DNA of 64,000 bases from Aquimarina aquimarini (GTDB lineage Bacteria; Bacteroidota; Bacteroidia; Flavobacteriales; Flavobacteriaceae), in contig NZ_OMKE01000005.1 in the NCBI RefSeq assembly GCF_900299535.1, forward strand, positions 62,001-126,000, in the 5' to 3' direction. The notes under the pieces were generated by a model, which worked only from the letters and a program-made list of their open reading frames with translations, was not told the DNA's origin and made no database searches. Positions 8,380-18,640 of this stretch are shown here, piece by piece. How positions within the stretch are numbered: the stretch's first letter is position 1; each line of letters opens with the position of its first letter. The position numbers were made by a program, and so were the translations under genes.

Positions 8380-11300
8380 TTAATGATTTACATATGGAAC
8401 TTCTGTAAAACCAGTCATTTCACCTCTAATGGTCAGAATATTACTTGCTGGAACTCTATCTGCAATCAAATGTTCACCAGCTGAGATTCCATAATTTCTT
8501 GCTCTAGAGAATGGTAAAGCTCTAATTTCATCCAGAGAAAACATATGGTATTTTGGAATTCCTCGAATATCGATTTTAATTACTGCTCCTCCACTAGAAC
8601 CATAATTCCCTATTGCTTCTGCTTCACTAGATGTTGTTGAAATCCATGGAGATTCCCTTAAACCGACAAGGTGTCCACGAGCAGTATCATCGAGTTCTGA
8701 AGGAGCTGGATAAGTTCTACTAACCACATCCCCTCTCGACGTAAATCTTTCATTTTCAGATAATGCTCGAAACTTAATATTTTGATTAGTATTTTCAACA
8801 TACCCTGCAGACCTTTTTATTTTGTTAACCGTTCGTCTTCTAAAATTCTTGAAGTTTTTTTCAACCGCTCTAAGTCGTGCTCTATTTCTAATTACAAGTG
8901 GATCCCTATTTTGAATATTTAGACGTCTTCCTCCATAGAGTTTTGCACGATATTTATATTTAGCAATTTTTCTTACATAAGACCTAATTATTGGCAATCT
9001 TCTCCCCATAATTTGTGCGATTGAAGGAGCCATTCCATCTCTATCTACAAAGTTTATGGGATTATTATTAGCATATACATATGGACTTGAATTTATTTTC
9101 AATGGATCAGGCTGTAAAAAACGTTTTATAACAGGGTCATATATTCTGGCCTTGTAATTATATAAATGAAACTCATTATCATATTCCTGTCCTGTAAATA
9201 GATATCGAAATAGTTTTTTATCACCTGAATTATTTTTCAAATTCCCCCATTTATCGTAATCATAACTATCTATAATAGTATTATTTGCATCTAGGATTAG
9301 GTGAGAAGAATCTAAATAATCTTTTATTAAATAGTGAGTTTCATTATTTTTAGAAAAAGCGAGAATATCTCCATTAGGAAAATTGATATAATCGGTAGTC
9401 ATACTTGTTCCCGTACCCTTATTAACGATCTTTTCTGCTAATGGATACATTGAATTACCATAAATATATTCTATAGTCTCTTCTGGAGTATCTTTAAGAA
9501 CTCTCTCCTTTTGAGAATATAAAAACGTATATTTTTTAGTATCAACATTTATACTTGTAACTTCGGAATCAATATCTGAATATTTGATATTATAATTGTT
9601 ATTACTTCCATTTTTAAAAGATACAACCCTTCCTTGTTTATCATATTTATATTCTTTGTTGCTACCAGATGTAATTAACTTATTTTTCTGATGCTCATAT
9701 TGATGGATATTTGATAAGATATTGCCATTAGGATCGTATGATAAACCACTTTGGTCTACAATTCTATTGTGCTGATCATAATTGATATCATCAACTGTAT
9801 TAATGCCATTTTTTTGGATGGTTATTTTTGAAATAAAATCATTCTGTTCATTATTGTTTTTAAAATATTCTAAAGATTGATGAAACAAGTTTGGTTTTGT
9901 ATTATTCACTTTATCAACAACCTGAATATCTTTTAATCTACCTAAAATATCATACGTAAAACTTTTATTTACTTTTGAACTATTTATGGTGTACAATGTA
10001 ACCTTACCACTTAGATTATACAAGAAATCAGAAGCAAACACATTATTCTCATTAAAAACTTTACTTAAGTAACCTTCTGGAGTATAGTCGTATTGAGTAA
10101 TAAACCCAGAAGCCGTAACTGAACGAATAGGTTTTGAAAGTAAATACATGTAAGTTACTAAGCTGTTGGTAAGCATATTATTAGTATTATCATAAGAATT
10201 TATCCCTACCCTATTTCCATTCCAGTTATAAAGAAAAGACTTACCTGTAGTTACACTTGACTGATATTCAAAAATATCAGAAATATGCCCTAATGACATT
10301 TCATCAACTAACGAAGTAATATACTGTTTTTCAACACCTTCTTTCATTTGCCTAATCTTAAACATGCTGGCTTCAGCAATATTTACAGTTAACAGCACTA
10401 TGTCATCAGGTTCACTATGTTTATATTGAAGGTAAGAACCATCTTTTTTCTGTACTATAAAACCATTTTTGGAAGGGATAAATTGGAATAAAAACTCATC
10501 AGCATTTCCAACTTCCTTAGGATTACTAAATACCAATCCTTTTGTCGCATGTTTGGTAAGATATTTTCCAGAAAGTTCGGGGTCAGATGATTTGATACGA
10601 TACCAGACTTGATCAGTATTGTCTATATGTAATTCAATTCTAAATGTATCAGGTATTGGTTTTACACTTTCTGAAACCATTGTCAAAGCTGTACTATAAT
10701 TCCAATATGATTTTTCAGTAGTTGCTTTAGCATCTGTTTCAAAAGCTACATCTCCAATAGCAGAAAGACTAACCTGATCATACTTCCACTTCTTTCTTGG
10801 TATCATCCCAGTAGGAACAGTTCCATTAATAGTATGGTTTTTTAGCTCGTTTTCATCCCAGTTTTTATTGAGAATTCCTTTTTCAATAATTCTAGATAAT
10901 TTATCATACTTAATATATTCAATGACATTAGGTGTTTGTGCTGCTCCATCTCCTGTCAACTCAAATATTTTTTTTCCATAAGGATCAAATATTTTTTTAG
11001 TTATTTCTTCATCAGGAGATGATTCAGTACTGACTAGCTTTCCATATTTTATAGTATTCGTATGTATTTGAGCTATTTGCTTATCAGGATTAATATCATT
11101 TAGATATCCAAAATAATTGGGTAAATGTAAGTTACTTGTTACTACCCCTACAGCGCTATAATCTTTAGAATACGACAATTTAATATCATTATATTCAGAA
11201 GAGAGAAGTCTTCCTTTTGAATTTCTTGATGTAGAGTTTTCTAGAATCCCTCCATCTAAAGCATTTTTCTGAATAACTTCTTCTAATATTCCTCCGTTAC

Positions 11301-14300
11301 CTATAGGAGCTCCTGAATAACTAAATTGAACATTATTTTTTATTTCATTATTAATAGCTCCTGCCCTAATTTTTGTTTTTAAACGATGTAATGGACTTTT
11401 GGTATGTATTAACCTTGAATAAGGAAACTTATAGTCTTCTCCTAATAGCTTAATGCCTTGACTATCCATTTGAGCAGGTGAGTTATAAAAATTGATTATA
11501 TCTCCGTTAAGCACATTGGTATTAAAATCATATGAAGTATAAAGGTTTTTATGTTTTTTAAACCCGTCATCATATAAAACTGGTAAAAGTGTAATAGTTG
11601 GATTCCCCCAATTATCATAAATAGTTCCATAAGAAATTACCTGATTGTTTGTATGATTCATAATATTTTCTACAGGCTTACCTTCTTTATCCAGATAAGT
11701 AAACTCCATCATTGGATTTGGAATAAGAATAATGTCTTCTGTCTTATTGACAATTTTTATTTCGCTAGAACTTCCTATATTTTGTATTACATTATGTTGG
11801 AGTAACACACCGTCTACAAACACATAAATATCTGAATTTTTACAGAATACAGTCAGATCAATATTCTTTTGATTTGAAAGAAAGTTGGGTTTAAACTGTT
11901 TGTTATGATATTTCTGATCTGATTGGATTAGAAGTCCTCCAGCATCTCTAAATTCAGCTTTTAAAACATTATATCCTAAATTGTTTGTAGTCTCATTAGC
12001 GGGAACTGGAAAGTTATTTATTATTTTTAAAGTATATAATTGACCTAGTCCCAAGTGTAACGGTGCATCAAGAGGCACTATAGCAGAAACAGCAAATCCT
12101 TTGTGCTCTGTTGATAAACAATCATCAAAGACACTTACAGAGGTTTGTTGATTAACTTTAGTGAAATATTTCGCTTTTCCACCTCCAGTAATATGATATT
12201 TATAGGAACCTTCTAATAAAGCATCGGTATTTTTGATCAAATCATTAGAAACCTTATCATATTTATAATTGTTATTAATCATTCCTCTTTTTAATGCCGT
12301 AACACTTTTGATTATTTTAGTTTTTGATACATCAAAAATATGATCTGATCGAACATAACTATTATTGATTGTTGCTATTAAATTGAGTCTATTGTCATAA
12401 ATACTAGCATTCATTCTACTTGTAACTGGTCGAATAGAAATGTCGTCAATAAAAACCTTTGAAGTAGCTTCTATAGAAGGGGTAAGATCAGTTATTTTTT
12501 CTGATGATATAGTATATATCTCCCAATCACCACTTCCTTTAAAAATGTTGGAGTGATTATTTGAAATCCTTAATGTCAATGTTTCACCAACTGGTATTTT
12601 GGCATATAGAGATAGTATGTATTTTCTATCACTTTTTGGGATCACTTTTTTATCAAACAAAGAGCTATAAGAAATATTAGGCTCAATAACACCTACTTTC
12701 CCTTTGCGATTATGATTAATTGCACCATCTACTGCCATAATTGATGAAATCATATTCTCTTCATAATTCTCGAATCCAAAATAAGAAACCTCAGACATTT
12801 CCGCATTTGCAAAAGAAACAATTGGCAGTTGTCCTTTTTTATCAAAAAAATGTGAATGAATAACTCCATCAGCTTGTTCCTGTGTAATTTTTCCGTTACC
12901 ATTCCTATTCAAAATAGATGATATTGGATACCATTGAGAACGATCTTGATTTGAAGCTAGTCCATTAAAAACTCCCCCTTCTTTTAAAGAAGTGAAAGTA
13001 GTTTGTAAAGCCCATGCTCTATTGTTTTTTGCATATAAAAATGCTGTTGCACTAATGTTTTTTTCACCAATATTATCTCCAGAATGGGTTCTTGTCAATT
13101 GATTTATAAGATCAAATCTTCTATCTGTAGCAATTACATTATTTGTTTCATATGCATAGGTATAGATAGTCTTATCTGTAACATCAACAGGTTCATTATT
13201 GGAGTTCAATTCTGTAGAAATATCTGACCTTTCTTTTATATATCCATACTCATTAAATACCTCCTTGTTCTTTGAAGGTACATCGTCAAGAATGGATTGC
13301 CTAGAAACACTACTTAAAATGAACTCTTGATTAGTACTATTGCCCAAAATTGAATTATAGACCTGTTCGATAATTTGATTTTCAGCTTCTAAAGTGTATT
13401 TACTATCGGTTTCTTTTCTATAGACTCTACTTCCTATCTCTTGTCCTATACTATTATTAACAGTTTCATTATCTACACCTTCTCCTACAGAAGGAAAAGT
13501 TGTAGTTATCATTTTTATTTGACTTGGTTGATTAATGATATTATGAATTTCAAATTCTGCATTATTCAAATCTCCTCCATTAATAAATAAATGTTCTGTA
13601 TATCCATAAGGTCTGTCAATACCCCCTTGACTAACCATTACTTTTGAGAAAACATTGGGTAGAATAGCATTTCTTTGCAGTGCTTTGTCACCATAATCTA
13701 TATAAGTAGATGTTTGTTGAGTTCCATCATCAAACGAAACTTCTGAGACCACATACTTTTCAACTTCTCCTTTATAATTACCTTTAATGACTTTAAAGAG
13801 ATGTATATAAGGGCTTTTATCAAGATCATATGTTTGTTGATTTTTTGTGTATTTTAATGCAAATTGATCCTGAGACATTTCAATATCTTTAATCCCTAAA
13901 GTGCTTAATCCTTCTAATGCCGTATTTGGTTTTTTATACCCATGATAATTTGCTGTAGCACTAAAAGATATTTCTCCTCTACCAATTCGATTTCTGGACA
14001 CAGGAATCTTATTTTTCATCATCATGATTTCTTGTTCTATCGTATGACGATTCATAGACCCAGGTGCTGGTAACCCAGTTCCCCAATCTTCACTATACAC
14101 AATATTAGAAAAAACAAACTCAGGATTCCATGTAGAATTTACCCCTGCATAATTAAATGAAACAACTCCATCGCTCGAATAATCCCCTCCATACGGGTTA
14201 TTAGCAACAGTTGTTTCTTTTAAATTCCATTTTTTATTATTTATTTTCAGGAAATAATCTCCTTTATAATAACTGGGTTTATTCGTACTGAGTAATTGAT

Positions 14301-17067
14301 GACCTGTATTTATAAAATTAGCTGATTTATCAAACTCATAAATAAGATTATCTTGAATAAAATGAGTGTTTTTGAAGGACGTACTAAAATCTTGTTGGTA
14401 CAATGATTCTCCTACAGCGGATTTTATTATATCTTCGATTGAACCAATAACTAAAAATATTTCTCCTCCTGCAACATAGGTAATTGGGTTGTTTAAAACA
14501 ACATCAACTATTTTAAAGAATTCAAGCCATGCATTACTCAATTGCCCATTATTAAATTCATGCTTAAGAAAAAAATCTTTTTGCTGTAGATCATACATAC
14601 GAAGACTCCCTTTGTCTCCATCGTTTGTACTGTAACAATTTTGATCAGCAAATATTGGAACATTTTCTGTTGACGGGATATTACGTTGAATCTTAAATCC
14701 ATCAGCTTCATGGATTGCTTTTGCGATAACTCCTTCATCTGGACTACCCATCAATACATAATTATTATTAATTGTTGTAAATCTAGTATGCATATCATCT
14801 TCAGAATCTGCTTGATACTGTTTATTTTCAAAAGTGAAGAAGACCCTACTATTTGTATGATATAATATGGATGAAAAATTGGTAACAGAAGTTCTTGGAT
14901 TTTTAAGGTTGATAATGGCTCCAACATAATTATCTGTAGCTTGAATGTTTAAATGAATTACATCCTCTGGTCGTTGATGAGGGCCATACCGCATCGGACC
15001 TGTTTTATTTTCCAATGCATTCCACAACGAATTTGTAGTGCCTATTCTGCTTTGATCATAAATAAATTCAGCTAATTCAAACTCCCATTTTTGAGTTGGT
15101 AGAGCAGAACCTGGTAATGAAGTCAGTGTATTACGAGCCTTTACCAAAATAAGATTGTTTCCCTGAAATGCAATATCGATTTTAGAAAAATTGTGAGTAC
15201 TTTTGAAAACATGTTCTTTTGTCTCTTTTTTCCAGTCTCCTTGTTGTTTTGAATAAAGATGAACTTTGTTATTCCCATTAAAAAACGCAATCTTTTTGTC
15301 ATTAGAAAAGGCAAGTTTATACTCATTAATATTTAAATCAGTATCAGTGATATTGATTTCCTTTTTTTCCCAATGATTGAAAAGATCATTTGCTTTTTCC
15401 CATATACAAAGCTTTTTACTAGACGAATTGAAATAGACAAAAACATTGCTTTTAACAATAGGTTTAAAATCTTTTTCATAAGAATCTGCTAAAGCATTTT
15501 CGGTATGGTAAGAAACACTCCATTGATTCAACCAGTTGGCTATTGCAAACTTTACATCTCCTCCTGTATTTTTATTTTTCCAACTTAAGATTGAAAAATC
15601 AGCTCCTTGAAAAACTTTAGCTTTTTCCCAATTACTATTTTCTATCATAGTTCCAGTATTAATATCAAACTTACCTTCTGGCCCTAAAACAATATCACGA
15701 TTAGATTCTTTAAGATTTTTTTCTGAATAACTGTACATATATTTTGCTCCCAATGCATCAGTTTTTGATTTCATACCTCCATATAAAGCCTTTGTAGCAG
15801 TATTATATAGTTGGTAATTATAGTTGGAAACCTGATTTAAAACTACTTCTTCAGAAAAAACTCCATCTAGTGCTTTATTTTCTCCCCAGTAATCAAATTT
15901 AGAGACGGATTCATTTGTGTCTTTTAATTTAATCGATTTAAGAACACGTTTTTTAAATTTTCCTTTACCAATAAACCCATAATCAAATACGTATTCATGA
16001 GATATCTCATCATTGTTATGTTCTACATAACAGCTTTTTAAAAATTTTGTCTCATACTTTTCTTGATAAATATCTGGTTCCTTTACTGCAGTATATGGAT
16101 CTTCATATTCATCAGCATCTTTGTTTTCATACACAAATATTAATTCATGTGTATTATTAGACGAAGAAACATTTGACAAATAGCTTTCTTGAGTAAATGT
16201 TTGTTCAGACAATGGAACATCATTATTGCCAACTTTTTTTGAAGTTTTTATATATCGAAAAACAACTTGATTATCCCACTCATCCAAAACTTTACTTACT
16301 TTCCATTCTCTAGTATATGGAACTACCGTTTTTGCAATTCCACTTCTATGCCTATCAACAAGTAAGTCTGTACAATTGGAATTAGAAGTTACGATATCAT
16401 TAGGATCATCTCCATAATATGTTTTTGTCCCATCAGAATTCTCAATTATCCAAAAATCACCCATTTCGTAATAAGTTACCCTATTTCTCTTATTACCTTT
16501 AATCCTATATACATGTGTATTATCTTTTTTTTCAGTAAAAGTTAATTCGTTAACCCCAGATGAACTGATAAGCCTAAATGAGTCATCATTAAGTAAGGTA
16601 GTTCCATTGGTCACCCTAATAATCTCTGGCTGTAGAAAAGACCATCCAAGTCCTAATACAGAAGTTGGTTGCCTTTCATTAATTGTAGATGCCCCCTCTG
16701 ATATGTTATTAGAATCATATTGCATGGTAAAATCAAAACCTTCAATAGACAATATTGTCTCAGAAAAAGATAAATTCCCTGTCGAGAGTTGTACATCCAT
16801 AGGAGCGCGTCCACCAGGAATATTTTTTATTGCTTGTCCTTGTATTTCACCCATACAAAGAAAACTAAGAGAGAGTACGTATAAATTTATCAGTTTTTTT
16901 ATTAATCTATGTGGTGATTTACTTGTGCATATTGTGTTCCATAATACAGAGTTTGGTATTACTGAATTTGTAACACCTTTCGGTGCAACCTTGTACCAGA
17001 GGTTCTCATTAGAAAACCTTTTGCTTTTTGTTATATTCAAAATGAATAATAAAACATGCTTTTTCAT
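8380..17067 (-). CDS. Giant RHS/YD-repeat protein with C-terminal ADP-ribosyltransferase-like tip
   Basis: 2895 residues. A hydrophobic export-like segment (LINLYVLSLSFLCMGEIQGQ) lies at about 59-78, after an odd 58-residue leader; no other ATG is available in that stretch. The following region (GGRAPMDVQLSTGNLSFSET, LGLGWSFLQPEI) resembles the SpvB/TcaB-type entry. YD repeats include YDILGRLKDIQV, YDPNGNILS and YDKQGRVVSF. The RHS core (FTGQEYDNEFHLYNYKARIY, then FLQPDP) ends in NFVDRDG at about 2678. After a very basic linker the last 130 residues carry FRALS (Arg about 2767), SPWISTTSS (about 2808-2816) and SAGEHLI (Glu about 2865). This is the R-STS-E pattern of toxin mono-ADP-ribosyltransferases. 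Inferred role: encapsulated, exported toxin. The target is unknown and no immunity gene is adjacent. Confidence 0.85.
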   Translation of the reverse strand: MKKHVLLFILNITKSKRFSNENLWYKVAPKGVTNSVIPNSVLWNTICTSKSPHRLIKKLINLYVLSLSFLCMGEIQGQAIKNIPGGRAPMDVQLSTGNLSFSETILSIEGFDFTMQYDSNNISEGASTINERQPTSVLGLGWSFLQPEIIRVTNGTTLLNDDSFRLISSSGVNELTFTEKKDNTHVYRIKGNKRNRVTYYEMGDFWIIENSDGTKTYYGDDPNDIVTSNSNCTDLLVDRHRSGIAKTVVPYTREWKVSKVLDEWDNQVVFRYIKTSKKVGNNDVPLSEQTFTQESYLSNVSSSNNTHELIFVYENKDADEYEDPYTAVKEPDIYQEKYETKFLKSCYVEHNNDEISHEYVFDYGFIGKGKFKKRVLKSIKLKDTNESVSKFDYWGENKALDGVFSEEVVLNQVSNYNYQLYNTATKALYGGMKSKTDALGAKYMYSYSEKNLKESNRDIVLGPEGKFDINTGTMIENSNWEKAKVFQGADFSILSWKNKNTGGDVKFAIANWLNQWSVSYHTENALADSYEKDFKPIVKSNVFVYFNSSSKKLCIWEKANDLFNHWEKKEINITDTDLNINEYKLAFSNDKKIAFFNGNNKVHLYSKQQGDWKKETKEHVFKSTHNFSKIDIAFQGNNLILVKARNTLTSLPGSALPTQKWEFELAEFIYDQSRIGTTNSLWNALENKTGPMRYGPHQRPEDVIHLNIQATDNYVGAIINLKNPRTSVTNFSSILYHTNSRVFFTFENKQYQADSEDDMHTRFTTINNNYVLMGSPDEGVIAKAIHEADGFKIQRNIPSTENVPIFADQNCYSTNDGDKGSLRMYDLQQKDFFLKHEFNNGQLSNAWLEFFKIVDVVLNNPITYVAGGEIFLVIGSIEDIIKSAVGESLYQQDFSTSFKNTHFIQDNLIYEFDKSANFINTGHQLLSTNKPSYYKGDYFLKINNKKWNLKETTVANNPYGGDYSSDGVVSFNYAGVNSTWNPEFVFSNIVYSEDWGTGLPAPGSMNRHTIEQEIMMMKNKIPVSRNRIGRGEISFSATANYHGYKKPNTALEGLSTLGIKDIEMSQDQFALKYTKNQQTYDLDKSPYIHLFKVIKGNYKGEVEKYVVSEVSFDDGTQQTSTYIDYGDKALQRNAILPNVFSKVMVSQGGIDRPYGYTEHLFINGGDLNNAEFEIHNIINQPSQIKMITTTFPSVGEGVDNETVNNSIGQEIGSRVYRKETDSKYTLEAENQIIEQVYNSILGNSTNQEFILSSVSRQSILDDVPSKNKEVFNEYGYIKERSDISTELNSNNEPVDVTDKTIYTYAYETNNVIATDRRFDLINQLTRTHSGDNIGEKNISATAFLYAKNNRAWALQTTFTSLKEGGVFNGLASNQDRSQWYPISSILNRNGNGKITQEQADGVIHSHFFDKKGQLPIVSFANAEMSEVSYFGFENYEENMISSIMAVDGAINHNRKGKVGVIEPNISYSSLFDKKVIPKSDRKYILSLYAKIPVGETLTLRISNNHSNIFKGSGDWEIYTISSEKITDLTPSIEATSKVFIDDISIRPVTSRMNASIYDNRLNLIATINNSYVRSDHIFDVSKTKIIKSVTALKRGMINNNYKYDKVSNDLIKNTDALLEGSYKYHITGGGKAKYFTKVNQQTSVSVFDDCLSTEHKGFAVSAIVPLDAPLHLGLGQLYTLKIINNFPVPANETTNNLGYNVLKAEFRDAGGLLIQSDQKYHNKQFKPNFLSNQKNIDLTVFCKNSDIYVFVDGVLLQHNVIQNIGSSSEIKIVNKTEDIILIPNPMMEFTYLDKEGKPVENIMNHTNNQVISYGTIYDNWGNPTITLLPVLYDDGFKKHKNLYTSYDFNTNVLNGDIINFYNSPAQMDSQGIKLLGEDYKFPYSRLIHTKSPLHRLKTKIRAGAINNEIKNNVQFSYSGAPIGNGGILEEVIQKNALDGGILENSTSRNSKGRLLSSEYNDIKLSYSKDYSAVGVVTSNLHLPNYFGYLNDINPDKQIAQIHTNTIKYGKLVSTESSPDEEITKKIFDPYGKKIFELTGDGAAQTPNVIEYIKYDKLSRIIEKGILNKNWDENELKNHTINGTVPTGMIPRKKWKYDQVSLSAIGDVAFETDAKATTEKSYWNYSTALTMVSESVKPIPDTFRIELHIDNTDQVWYRIKSSDPELSGKYLTKHATKGLVFSNPKEVGNADEFLFQFIPSKNGFIVQKKDGSYLQYKHSEPDDIVLLTVNIAEASMFKIRQMKEGVEKQYITSLVDEMSLGHISDIFEYQSSVTTGKSFLYNWNGNRVGINSYDNTNNMLTNSLVTYMYLLSKPIRSVTASGFITQYDYTPEGYLSKVFNENNVFASDFLYNLSGKVTLYTINSSKVNKSFTYDILGRLKDIQVVDKVNNTKPNLFHQSLEYFKNNNEQNDFISKITIQKNGINTVDDINYDQHNRIVDQSGLSYDPNGNILSNIHQYEHQKNKLITSGSNKEYKYDKQGRVVSFKNGSNNNYNIKYSDIDSEVTSINVDTKKYTFLYSQKERVLKDTPEETIEYIYGNSMYPLAEKIVNKGTGTSMTTDYINFPNGDILAFSKNNETHYLIKDYLDSSHLILDANNTIIDSYDYDKWGNLKNNSGDKKLFRYLFTGQEYDNEFHLYNYKARIYDPVIKRFLQPDPLKINSSPYVYANNNPINFVDRDGMAPSIAQIMGRRLPIIRSYVRKIAKYKYRAKLYGGRRLNIQNRDPLVIRNRARLRAVEKNFKNFRRRTVNKIKRSAGYVENTNQNIKFRALSENERFTSRGDVVSRTYPAPSELDDTARGHLVGLRESPWISTTSSEAEAIGNYGSSGGAVIKIDIRGIPKYHMFSLDEIRALPFSRARNYGISAGEHLIADRVPASNILTIRGEMTGFTEVPYVNH

Positions 17068-17485
17068 ATTTATATATTTAAAAATTAATATTAAAGACTT
17101 GTAAATAAATTAGATTTATCATTAGCATTTTTTGCTTATAAATATGTACACTAATTCCAATCTAATACATTTTAAATCCATTGATTTAAAACAATATCAA
17201 AAATGATTTGAATACAATATCCCTTAACTACTAAGGGGTTAAACAAAAAATAAATGGAGGGATCTCAATTAAAATAGAGACATACATAAGAGTGTATTCT
17301 ATCTGAGGGTAAGACTTGAATTTTACATTTCTTAAAAGAGCAAAACTCTTAATTTTTAATACAGGTAATTAGTTTTTATTACTTTATACTTTACTTATCT
17401 TTTTCTAACTCAAAAAAGACTTATATAGAATCTAAAACAAACTCCTTATCATTTTTGGGTAAAATAACTGAAACAATAAATGAAT

Positions 17486-17525
17486 AAAAAGCAGATCCAA
17501 AATACCCTCCCTATTTTGAACCTGC
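17486..17525 (-). terminator. Orphan terminator, paralogue of the RHS terminator
   Basis: GCAGATCCAAAATA (17491-17504) pairs with TATTTTGAACCTGC (17512-17525), a 14-bp stem with two G-U pairs, followed by a T-run on the minus strand. The sequence, with its flank to about 17559, is a clear copy of 8285-8357. No gene precedes it on the minus strand, so it now ends nothing. Confidence 0.75.
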
Positions 17526-18294
17526 CTTATTATTTCCCTTATATAATTCATCGTTTTCCTTATTTATTTATCTGATATTTGTTTTATAAAGACTATATAG
17601 CCCAACTTATATAATGATTCAATTATTATTGGTTTTTACCATGGGTAACCTATTAATTTCTAGTAATCTATTATAGCTTGTTGTAACTGGAAGGGAGTAA
17701 AATTTAACAAGCTCATTTTAAAATATTTTTACATCAGAATAAAACTGAACATAAAAACATTTCTTCAAGGGGAATTTATGTATTAGGTAATAATTTTGTT
17801 TTCTTCTTTCTTTTTAAAGAAGCTTAAAAGGAGGGAGACAATTAGTTTACAATTTAATCAGTAACTTTTATATTAGATTTATTCTGTTATAAATTTCATT
17901 ACTTAAATAACACTTTTCATTTACGTTTTATAAAATTCTATATATTTAAACTCAATCAAATTTAAATATTATAATCGTATTAAAAAGTATAAAATCTAAC
18001 ATTCAAAAATAAATATTATATATATCAACAATAAAAATATACGTGTTTACCACATTAATTATAAGCGCCTTACACTTTTATTTAATCATAAACCACATTA
18101 AAAATAAAGGTATAAGAAAAGAAAAGGTTAATGTTTTTTTAAATTAATCTTAAAATACTGTAGCCTTCTTTAAAAATAGCTATTAATAAAATGGATAAAT
18201 AATTTTAAATGACCACTTTCTAGATTTAGGTACTAGTTAAAAGTAAAAAATCGAGTTTCTAATCAATACAGAAAAGAAGAAATAGTTTTCAAGA

Positions 18295-18316
18295 ACCTCG
18301 GAAGGATACGCCGAAC
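18295..18316 (-). repeat. Degenerate tRNA-3'-end-like fragment
   Basis: acctcggaaggatacgccga resembles the core of repeat copies 2 and 3 (gacctcggcaggacaattgtcg) with a short deletion. No 5' acceptor strand or full cloverleaf can be drawn around it. It may be an older attachment-site scar. The match is weak. Confidence 0.3.
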
Positions 18317-18423
18317 TCATAATCGACTGAAAATCAATTATCATATATTATTCAAGGGAATATCCTTAATAAGAAGACTACTGTATGCGAAACATCCATA
18401 AAACACTAATAATCAGATACATA

Positions 18424-18454
18424 AAACGAGGCAAATTTTATACTTGCCTCGTTT
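18424..18454 (-). terminator. Hairpin beside repeat copy 3
   Basis: An 11-bp perfect stem AAACGAGGCAA/TTGCCTCGTTT with a 9-base loop, one base past the core of repeat copy 3. The T-run after it on the minus strand is short (TTATG), so termination may be weaker than at the other copies. Confidence 0.65.
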
Positions 18455-18455
18455 C

Positions 18456-18640
18456 GTGACCTCGGCAGGACAATTGTCGAACTTTTTCAAAAACAAAATC
18501 CTAAAAATCAATAAGTTAGTAAGTACCCTTAGCGAGGTTTAACACTTTTATAACATTTGTGATAGAATTGTATTTTCATCATTTTTGATGATAGTATAGC
18601 ATCTACTTAATATCTCACATTTTACAAAGCATATAATTGA
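18456..18640 (-). repeat. Dispersed repeat, copy 3, with a tRNA-end-like core
   Basis: The core at 18456-18470 (gtgacctcggcagga) is identical to that of copy 2. The following caattgtcgaacttttt, aaatcaataagttagtaagt, aacatttgtgat and atcatttttgatgat blocks match copies 1 and 2. Similarity to copy 2 continues to the start of the broken nuclease gene (tttacaaagcatataa against tcacaaaacatataac). Confidence 0.8.

Larger units (their letters stand above)
17068..18423. other. Long non-coding stretch upstream of the RHS gene
   Basis: About 1.35 kb without a credible gene. It holds the orphan terminator at 17486-17525, a weak hairpin (CTTCTTT/AAAGAAG, 17803-17822) and a tRNA-3'-end-like piece at 18295-18316. 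The rest is AT-rich with stops in all frames and looks like decayed accessory DNA. The RHS promoter must lie in its left part, but I see no clear TAnnTTTG box. Confidence 0.5.

Noticed and set aside
16607-17104. 165-residue plus-strand frame
   Set aside because: It lies opposite the 5' end of the RHS gene and its sequence has no recognisable domain; it is a shadow of the real gene.
18295-18345. Possible complete tRNA on the minus strand
   Set aside because: A T-loop-like and an anticodon-like stretch can be seen, but no acceptor stem or D-arm pairs, so I list only a weak tRNA-end fragment.
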